Notes under the pieces: model-generated | Seen by the model: the letters and a program-made list of their open reading frames with translations, nothing else | The model's database searches: none | Told to the model about the DNA's origin: nothing | Translations under genes and position numbers: made by a program | DNA from: Mycobacterium sp. | GTDB lineage: Bacteria; Actinomycetota; Actinomycetes; Mycobacteriales; Mycobacteriaceae | NCBI GenBank assembly: GCA_019246375.1 | Contig: JAFAQO010000160.1 | Span: 1 to 5,448 of the forward strand | Length of the DNA stretch: 5,448 nt | Direction: 5' to 3' | Shown: one piece after another, positions 1-5,448 of the stretch | Layout: each line of letters opens with the position of its first letter | How positions within the stretch are numbered: position 1 is the stretch's first letter

Positions 1-187
1 ACGCTAGGCCCATTTTGTTGCCCAAACGCTGCAAGCAATGACCCCTCCGTGAATTTAGGCTCACGTCGGCGGGTGCGGCCGTGTGAGATAGCGGTCCGCT
101 AATGCCCTTCGATCAGGAAGTAAAGCCATGAGGCGCGCACGAATTCGCGTTATCTGACCCGGGCGCCAGGCTCGTCCGTGTCGGCTG
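1..187. other. Non-coding left flank without a recognisable gene
   Basis: I see no convincing coding region here: neither strand gives a frame with recognisable protein content, and the stretch lies beyond the 3' end of aac. It contains a perfect 13-base palindrome (89-101) and, on the minus strand, a GGAGGGG purine run (48-42) five bases before a TTG at 38-36 that opens a frame to the window edge. The last could be the start of a leftward gene, but only twelve codons are visible. In M. tuberculosis the next gene after aac is, as I recall, the nitrate transporter narK3. The few visible residues do not resemble its N-terminus as I remember it. Confidence 0.5.
89..101. repeat. Small perfect palindrome, operator-like
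   Basis: The sequence TAGCGG-T-CCGCTA has perfect six-base arms around one central base. It lies in the non-coding flank, about 50 bases upstream of the possible leftward start near position 38. It could be a regulator half-site pair for a gene to the left, but six-base GC-rich palindromes also arise by chance in this genome type. Confidence 0.25.
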
Positions 188-211
188 GCCCGAACACCTT
201 AGTGAGCGGGC
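188..211 (-). terminator. Hairpin just after aac, possible factor-assisted terminator
   Basis: Bases 188-192 (GCCCG) pair with 207-211 (CGGGC), and inside them 195-197 (CAC) pair with 202-204 (GTG). The two stems are separated by a symmetric 2x2 internal loop, and the terminal loop is four bases. It begins four bases after the aac stop codon in the direction of transcription. No U tract follows, as is usual for mycobacterial terminators, so the hairpin may end or stabilise the pxpB-pxpC-aac transcript. The stem is short, so the call is tentative. Confidence 0.3.
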
Positions 212-215
212 AGCG

Positions 216-1701
<1,486 letters not shown>

Positions 1702-1708
1702 CGATGAG

Positions 1709-1715
1709 CTCCTCC
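1709..1715 (-). promoter_or_regulatory. Strong Shine-Dalgarno site for pxpC
   Basis: The minus strand reads GGAGGAG here, seven bases before the GTG at 1701-1699. It fixes the GTG as the start of pxpC and lies inside the 24-base gap after the pxpB stop codon. It is the only textbook ribosome-binding site among the six genes. Confidence 0.8.
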
Positions 1716-1725
1716 GCAGTCGTCG

Positions 1726-2376
1726 CTATGCGGCTCGAAACTGGACCCACATGCCTGGGGTCAGCAGCGCCGGTTGTGGACGGTCGATGTCCCACAGAAC
1801 GGCATCGGTGTGGCCGATCAGCTGCCAGCCGCCCGGAGATTGGCGGGGGTAAATGCCGCTGAATTCGCCGGCTAAGGAAACGGATCCGGCCGGCACCATA
1901 GGCCGCGGCTCTGACCGCCGCGGTACTGCCAGCCGCGGGTCGCCGCCGACCAGGTAGGCGAACCCCGGAGCGAATCCGCCGAACGCCACACGCCAGGGAG
2001 TAGCGGTGTGGGCGTTGACGACTTGCGCCACGGTGAGCCCGGTAAGGCTGGCCACTTCGGCGATATCGGCGCCGTCATAGACGACGCCAATAACCGCGTC
2101 GACACGCTCATCCGGCGGAGCAGAGGCGGCTAAGTCCGGACTCACCCGCAACTTGCGCAGCCGGTTACGAATCACGCCCTGGTAGCGCGGCCCATCAAGT
2201 TTCACCAACACGGTTCGCGAGGCCGGAACGATGTCGAGCACACCGGGCAGTGCGGCCTCGCGCAGAGCGGCTGTCCACGCCAATACGTCAGCGCTGCTGT
2301 CCAACTGCACCAGCAGCGCTTGGTCGCCGTAGTCCAGGACGGTTGTTGCCACCGTCAGGTCCATTGCCACACTCAT
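1726..2376 (-). CDS. pxpB: 5-oxoprolinase subunit B (KipI/AHS1 family)
   Basis: This 216-residue KipI-like protein is the partner of PxpC in 5-oxoprolinase. In Bacillus the homologue KipI was first described as a histidine-kinase inhibitor. Visible family motifs are YGDQALLV (16-23), a VVYDGAD...TGLT..QVV..H block (98-123), the GFAPGFAYL motif (134-142), [16 protein letters not shown] (151-170) and [14 protein letters not shown] (173-188). Several starts are possible: GTG at 2400, ATG at 2376 and ATG at 2364. I chose 2376 because a TACCGT -10 hexamer lies exactly six bases upstream, which would start the transcript on the ATG itself, and because no ribosome-binding site precedes any of the three. 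M. tuberculosis Rv0264c is the likely counterpart. It is the first gene of a tight pxpB-pxpC-aac operon. PxpA (LamB/YcsF family) is not in the window. Confidence 0.9.
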   Translation of the reverse strand: MSVAMDLTVATTVLDYGDQALLVQLDSSADVLAWTAALREAALPGVLDIVPASRTVLVKLDGPRYQGVIRNRLRKLRVSPDLAASAPPDERVDAVIGVVYDGADIAEVASLTGLTVAQVVNAHTATPWRVAFGGFAPGFAYLVGGDPRLAVPRRSEPRPMVPAGSVSLAGEFSGIYPRQSPGGWQLIGHTDAVLWDIDRPQPALLTPGMWVQFRAA

Positions 2377-2382
2377 TACTCG

Positions 2383-2388
2383 ACGGTA
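2383..2388 (-). promoter_or_regulatory. Leaderless-type -10 element for the pxpB-pxpC-aac operon
   Basis: The minus strand reads TACCGT, matching the mycobacterial TANNNT -10 consensus. Six bases (CGAGTA) separate it from the ATG at 2376-2374, so transcription would begin at or next to the A of the start codon. Leaderless mRNAs with this spacing are common in mycobacteria. No clear -35 is visible, which is also usual there. A single hexamer match can occur by chance. Confidence 0.5.
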
Positions 2389-2478
2389 ACCCCCGTTCAC
2401 GGCCGCGGCGAGAGATTTTCGAACTCTGCCAGAGGTGCCTTAGCAAACGCTCAGACCGACCTACCTCCGGCGACGATG

Positions 2479-2497
2479 CGGGCCGTGAAGCGGCCCG
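2479..2497 (-). terminator. Strong hairpin downstream of fecB2, likely terminator
   Basis: The arms CGGGCCG (2479-2485) and CGGCCCG (2491-2497) are perfectly complementary over seven GC pairs and enclose a five-base loop. The structure begins 38 bases after the fecB2 stop codon and lies about 90 bases upstream of the pxpB promoter, so it is well placed to insulate the two operons. It has no U tract, like most mycobacterial terminator-like hairpins. A competing stem shares the 2492-2497 arm and pairs it with CGGGCC at 2507-2512. Confidence 0.45.
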
Positions 2498-2535
2498 GGA
2501 AGGAGGCGGGCCATCAGCTCAAGCCCGGCGTTGGG

Positions 2536-3540
2536 TCAGCCAGGGCCGAGCGCTTTGGCAATCAGCGGCGGCAATTGGTCGGCCACCAGCGGGTAGCTCA
2601 GCGGTGAGGCGAACGCGATTGCCCCGGCTTGCTCTTTGGTGGTGAAGATGTTGCGCGCGCCCAGCGCTGACACATCGGGATGGGCCAGCAGGGCGAGCCG
2701 GTCGTCGTTGCTGGCGGTCGTCCAGATCAGCACGTCGGCGACTTCCAGCACGTCTCTGATCTGCTTGCGCTCGATGAAAGCGCGCTGTTGATCGACGGCG
2801 AACCGGGTGATGCTGTCGGCGACGACCAGACGCATCTGGGTCAAAAACTCGGTGCGCGAGCCCGGCATGGTGGCCACCACATTGTCTTCGTGGAACGTGC
2901 CCTGCAGCAGCACCACCTTCTTGCCCTTGAACTGCGAGTATTTCTCGCCTACCGCGGTGAATTTCTGGTCTACCCCGTCGACCAGTGACTTCATCAAGTC
3001 GGCCTGGAAAACGGCCTGCCCGATCGCGGCGGCCTGCTCCTTCCACGGCTCGAAGAACGCGTCGCCGTCGGATTGCGGGACGGTCGGTGCGATCGCCGAC
3101 AATTTCTGGTACGTGTCGGCGTCCACTCCGGCGTTGGTGGCCACGATCAGATCGGGTTTCAGGCCGGCGATCTGGTTGACCTGGATTCCGTTGTCCAAAT
3201 TGAGCACAACCGGGCGGGCGCTGCCAAGCTTGGGCTGGGCCCACGGCCACACCGCGAATGGCTGGTCGCCGAACCAGTTGGTCACCGCGATCGGCACCAC
3301 TCCCACCGCGAGCAGCTCGTCTTGGCCGGTGTACCCGGCGCTGACGACCCGCTTGGGCGGCGAAGGGACGGTTGTCTCACCGAAAAGGTGCCGAATCGTC
3401 ACCGGGCCGCCACCGGTGGTACCCGGAGCGGGCTTCTTGGACGAACATGCAACTGGAATTCCAGTCAGTACCCCTGCCGCACCAGCGATAGCAAGGAATT
3501 CGCGCCGACTCCATTGCTGGTGCACTGCGGGAAACCTCAT
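2536..3540 (-). CDS. fecB2: Iron/heme-binding periplasmic lipoprotein FecB2
   Basis: This is a class III (FecB/FhuD/BtuF-type) substrate-binding protein exported to the cell envelope; the M. tuberculosis counterpart Rv0265c has been linked to heme and iron-siderophore binding. The 334-residue protein starts with a Tat signal: S-R-R-E-F-L at 11-16, then a hydrophobic stretch, then C32 followed by SSKKPAPG, the usual start of a mature mycobacterial lipoprotein. The residues before C32 are I-P-V-A, so the -3 position is Pro rather than Leu, an atypical lipobox. The binding domain runs from about VTIRHLFGETTVP to the end, with PPKRVVSAGYTGQDELLAVGVVPIAV and LKPDLIVA typical of the first lobe. The ATG overlaps the preceding regulator gene's TGA (ATGA, 3537-3540) with no visible ribosome-binding site, which suggests translational coupling. 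No permease or ATPase gene is adjacent. The binding preference cannot be read from sequence. Confidence 0.92.
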   Translation of the reverse strand: MRFPAVHQQWSRREFLAIAGAAGVLTGIPVACSSKKPAPGTTGGGPVTIRHLFGETTVPSPPKRVVSAGYTGQDELLAVGVVPIAVTNWFGDQPFAVWPWAQPKLGSARPVVLNLDNGIQVNQIAGLKPDLIVATNAGVDADTYQKLSAIAPTVPQSDGDAFFEPWKEQAAAIGQAVFQADLMKSLVDGVDQKFTAVGEKYSQFKGKKVVLLQGTFHEDNVVATMPGSRTEFLTQMRLVVADSITRFAVDQQRAFIERKQIRDVLEVADVLIWTTASNDDRLALLAHPDVSALGARNIFTTKEQAGAIAFASPLSYPLVADQLPPLIAKALGPG

Positions 3541-4121
3541 GTCAGTGGCATGCCGGCGGCGACGAAATCCAGCGTTCGGTACACCAGGTCCGCCGTGACC
3601 GGCGCGCCGTCGCTGGCGGCCATCATGGCGCCCGTCAGGGCACCGGCGAACACCCGAACCTCGAAATCGCTTGCCTTCCGGCTGGTCCGGCGGCTCACCG
3701 CCTCGGCGACCACGGTGACGGTGCGGTAGTACTCGTCGTACACGGCGGCCTTGAGTTCGGGTATCGAAAAGATCAGCCGCTGCCGGGCGTTCTCGAATTC
3801 GCGTTGCTCCTCGGACATATTGGCCATAACCGTCTCATAGGCGCGGCGGAAAGCCTGGATGGGCGAAAGTTCCGGCGGCAGTCGTGCGAGCACATCCAGT
3901 ATCAACGGGTCCAAGTCGTCGGCGAGCAACACCGATTCCTTGGACGGGAAGTAGCGGAAGAAAGTACTCGCCGAGACCTCGGCGGCCTCGGCGATCTGCT
4001 CGACGGTGGTGGCGGCATAACCGTTCTCCTCGATTAACCGGAACGCCTCCCGCCTGATGGTTTGGCGGGTCTTGATCTTCTTGCGCTCCCGCAGACCCAG
4101 CGCATGGTCGGTCGCCTGCAT
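3537..4121 (-). CDS. TetR-family transcriptional regulator
   Basis: This 194-residue dimeric DNA-binding regulator has a typical TetR N-terminus: helix 1 in RQTIRREAFRLIEENGYAATTV (19-40), then the helix-turn-helix VEQIAEAAEVSASTFFRYFPSKESVL (40-65) with the conserved F-R-Y-F-x-S-K. The C-terminal ligand domain resembles the MftR-like TetR_C_14 type (R-L-I-F-S-I-P-E-L, about 115-123, then a long helix with A-x-A-x-x-R). That assignment is by eye. The effector is unknown. I chose ATG 4121 because similarity begins just after it and GAGAG lies about ten bases upstream. ATGs at 4166 and 4154 are in frame but lack ribosome-binding sites. It follows polD2 by 47 bases and overlaps fecB2 by four, so it is probably part of one operon. 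It may control the palindrome before polD2. I recall no TetR gene at this place in M. tuberculosis H37Rv. Confidence 0.93.
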   Translation of the reverse strand: MQATDHALGLRERKKIKTRQTIRREAFRLIEENGYAATTVEQIAEAAEVSASTFFRYFPSKESVLLADDLDPLILDVLARLPPELSPIQAFRRAYETVMANMSEEQREFENARQRLIFSIPELKAAVYDEYYRTVTVVAEAVSRRTSRKASDFEVRVFAGALTGAMMAASDGAPVTADLVYRTLDFVAAGMPLT

Positions 4122-4168
4122 GCCGCAATTCTCTCGTATGGACCGCCGTGGCATGCCCAAGATCATCG

Positions 4169-5395
4169 CTAAGCCGTCGGCCAGGGGCTGTAGTCGGCGA
4201 TCAGCTCCTCTTGCGGTGGCCGCTGGTCGGCGGGGACATGCTGCAGGTTGATCCGGATTCGGTACCAGATTGAGCTTGGTCCCCGCATGCCGTCGACCAG
4301 CACGTCGGCCGGCTGCAGCAGAGCGGCCGCGGCAGGATGGCGGCCCCGCCAGACGTCCAGCGCGGCCATCGCCTCGTCTTTGGTCTTGGTGCGCGCGATC
4401 TCGATGAGCGGCATCGACGACACCCGCCTGCCGGCGCGACTCCTCCCTTCCCCTTTCGGCGCCTTCTCGGGCGGGCCGAGTTCTTCGGCCAAGTCGAGCA
4501 GAAGGTCGAGCCGCCCGCCCGGCCCGTCGTCCATAGCCGCCCACGGGTCGCCGATGTCGGCGAACCGCTCCGGAATGGTGTCCACGGTGAACGCCTCCGG
4601 GCGGCATTCGGCGACTTCATCCCAGAACAATGGCGTCGATACTCGGGCGTCGGCGGTCGCACGTACCGAATAGGCCGACGCGACGGTGCGGTCCTTGGCA
4701 TTTTGGTTGAAGTCGACGAACACGCCCTGGCGTTCCTCCTTCCACCAGCGGCTGGTGGCCAGCCCGGGCACGCACCGCTCGACCTCGCGGGCCACCGTTT
4801 GGGCGGCTAACCGGACCTGCTGGAACGGCCAGTGCGGCGCGATGCGCGCATAGACATGGAAGCCTCGCGACCCCGACGTCTTCGGCCACGCGGTCAGCCC
4901 GTGCTCCTCGAGCACCTCGCGGGTCACGAGCGCGACTTCCACGATTTCGCGCCACTGAACTCCGGGCATCGGGTCGAGATCCACCCGCAGTTCGTCGGGG
5001 TGATCGAGGTCCTCGGCGAGCACCGGATGCGGGTTGAGGTCGATGCAGCCCAGGTTGATCACCCACGCCAAGCCGGCGGCGTCCCGGATGACGGCCTCCT
5101 TGGCCGAGGTGCCCCGCGCGTAGCGCAGTTCGGCCACGTCGACCCATTCCGGCCGCTTCTCCGGGGCGCGTTTCTGAAAGATCGCCTCCTGCGCGATGCC
5201 CTTGACGAAACGCTTCAAGATCATCGGGCGCCCGGCGACGCCGCGCAGAGCGCCGTCGGCGACGATCAGGTAGTACCGGATCAGGTCGAGCTTGGTGTGG
5301 CCATTACGGCCGTTGTGACCAGGGAAGACCAGCTTGTCGGGGTGGCTAACGGCGACGTGGCGTCCGTCCACTTCGAGGGACATCCGGCCGGCCAT
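4169..5395 (-). CDS. polD2: LigD-like DNA/RNA polymerase (Prim-Pol domain) PolD2
   Basis: This is a stand-alone archaeo-eukaryotic primase-type polymerase related to the POL domain of the non-homologous end-joining ligase LigD. Such enzymes add ribo- or deoxynucleotides for gap filling and repair. Of the 408 residues, about 1-300 form the Prim-Pol domain. Metal-binding D139 and D141 sit in RVDLDPMPG, the KTSGSRGFHVY block (172-182) holds S174, G175 and H180, and D228 begins DFNQNAKDRT, so the catalytic set is complete. A basic, Gly-rich linker (about 307-326) precedes a C-terminal segment (MPLIEIARTKTKDEAMAALD... to VDGMRGPSSIWYRIRINLQHVP) typical of mycobacterial LigD-like polymerases. No ligase or nuclease domain is present. 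M. tuberculosis Rv0269c and M. smegmatis PolD2 are the likely counterparts. The ATG at 5395 is preceded by a TANNNT hexamer six bases upstream, which fits leaderless expression. An in-frame ATG lies four codons later. Confidence 0.93.
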   Translation of the reverse strand: MAGRMSLEVDGRHVAVSHPDKLVFPGHNGRNGHTKLDLIRYYLIVADGALRGVAGRPMILKRFVKGIAQEAIFQKRAPEKRPEWVDVAELRYARGTSAKEAVIRDAAGLAWVINLGCIDLNPHPVLAEDLDHPDELRVDLDPMPGVQWREIVEVALVTREVLEEHGLTAWPKTSGSRGFHVYARIAPHWPFQQVRLAAQTVAREVERCVPGLATSRWWKEERQGVFVDFNQNAKDRTVASAYSVRATADARVSTPLFWDEVAECRPEAFTVDTIPERFADIGDPWAAMDDGPGGRLDLLLDLAEELGPPEKAPKGEGRSRAGRRVSSMPLIEIARTKTKDEAMAALDVWRGRHPAAAALLQPADVLVDGMRGPSSIWYRIRINLQHVPADQRPPQEELIADYSPWPTA

Positions 5396-5401
5396 GAGTT
5401 C

Positions 5402-5407
5402 ATCGTA
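5402..5407 (-). promoter_or_regulatory. Leaderless-type -10 element for polD2
   Basis: The minus strand reads TACGAT (TANNNT consensus), six bases (GAACTC) before the polD2 ATG at 5395-5393. The spacing is the same as that of the pxpB promoter in this window. No Shine-Dalgarno sequence is visible between it and the ATG. Transcription is therefore expected to start on the start codon. An A/T-rich run (AAAAAATT) lies immediately upstream. Confidence 0.5.
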
Positions 5408-5415
5408 AATTTTTT

Positions 5416-5430
5416 GGTCGCATTGCGACC
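5416..5430. promoter_or_regulatory. Perfect 15-base palindrome, probable operator upstream of polD2
   Basis: The sequence GGTCGCA-T-TGCGACC (plus strand) has perfect seven-base arms around one central base. If polD2 transcription starts at its ATG, the palindrome covers -35 to -21, overlapping the -35 region and spacer, where a repressor would block RNA polymerase. It is not an intrinsic terminator for either strand: read leftward it is followed by an A run rather than a U run. The TetR protein encoded two genes into the same operon is the natural candidate ligand, by position only. Confidence 0.5.
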
Positions 5431-5439
5431 TGCGTCACA

Positions 5440-5446
5440 TATGGTA
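5440..5446. promoter_or_regulatory. Overlapping candidate -10 hexamers in both directions
   Basis: On the minus strand TACCAT (5446-5441) and on the plus strand TATGGT (5440-5445) both match TANNNT. The first could be a second, leadered polD2 promoter. The second could serve a rightward gene beyond the window edge; in M. tuberculosis the divergent neighbour is, as I recall, fadD2. The palindrome at 5416-5430 would lie between them. Two weak matches at a window edge are poor evidence. Confidence 0.2.
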
Positions 5447-5448
5447 AA

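Noticed and set aside
140..147. CGAATTCG palindrome in the left flank
   Set aside because: Eight bases, no extension and no supporting promoter feature.
2519..3250. Long open frame of 243 codons on the minus strand inside fecB2
   Set aside because: It is an Arg/Gly-rich out-of-frame shadow of fecB2, typical of GC-rich DNA. fecB2 has a clear signal and family similarity.
2807..3729. Overlapping plus-strand open frames antisense to fecB2 and the regulator gene
   Set aside because: They are antisense shadows with Arg-, Ser- and Thr-rich composition, with no recognisable motif or start context.
4150..4157. GGCATGCC palindrome between polD2 and the regulator gene as an operator
   Set aside because: Only eight bases, the arms do not extend, and no promoter element is visible beside it.
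4122..4607. Extension of the TetR protein by 162 codons upstream
   Set aside because: The added sequence is an Arg-rich shadow of polD2. TetR similarity begins just after the ATG at 4121.
4201..5147. Additional open frames on both strands within polD2
   Set aside because: They are out-of-frame translations of the polymerase, which shows the complete catalytic motif set in its own frame.
5408..5430. Palindrome near the right edge as an intrinsic terminator
   Set aside because: On the minus strand the hairpin is followed by A residues, and on the plus strand the T run comes before the hairpin, so neither direction gives hairpin plus U tract.

Overview
The window is GC-rich actinobacterial DNA and almost certainly comes from a Mycobacterium, most likely a slow grower. 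The clearest evidence is a chromosomal aminoglycoside 2'-N-acetyltransferase of the mycobacterial AAC(2')-I type. It is followed by the same neighbours, in the same order and orientation, that I recall from M. tuberculosis Rv0262c-Rv0265c, and then by a counterpart of Rv0269c. I cannot name the species from the sequence. All six recognised genes lie on the minus strand, so transcription runs from right to left.

Right block (5395 to 2536): polD2, a stand-alone LigD-type Prim-Pol polymerase; 47 bases later a TetR-family regulator; then fecB2, a Tat-exported class III iron/heme-binding lipoprotein whose ATG overlaps the regulator's TGA by four bases. This looks like one transcription unit. In front of polD2 there is a TANNNT -10 hexamer placed for leaderless transcription and, just upstream, a perfect 15-base palindrome covering about -35 to -21. 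That is the geometry of a repressor operator, and the obvious (unproven) candidate repressor is the TetR encoded by the next gene. A strong hairpin follows fecB2.

Left block (2376 to 216): pxpB and pxpC, the two carboxyltransferase-like subunits of bacterial 5-oxoprolinase (KipI/KipA, AHS1/AHS2 families), then aac. The intergenic gaps are 24 and 25 bases, so this looks like a second operon. It again starts with a leaderless-type promoter whose -10 lies exactly six bases before the ATG. A hairpin follows the aac stop codon. No pxpA is present in the window.

The leftmost 215 bases hold no recognisable gene. They contain a small palindrome, the post-aac hairpin and a weak hint of a start site for a gene running off the left edge.

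Compared with my memory of M. tuberculosis H37Rv, the segment between fecB2 and polD2 (oplA, narU and a small hypothetical gene there) is absent and a TetR gene sits in its place. The left block combines a pyroglutamate-salvage module with an acetyltransferase. The right block combines a repair polymerase, a regulator and an iron/heme carrier. I see no phage, insertion sequence, CRISPR, tRNA or rRNA.
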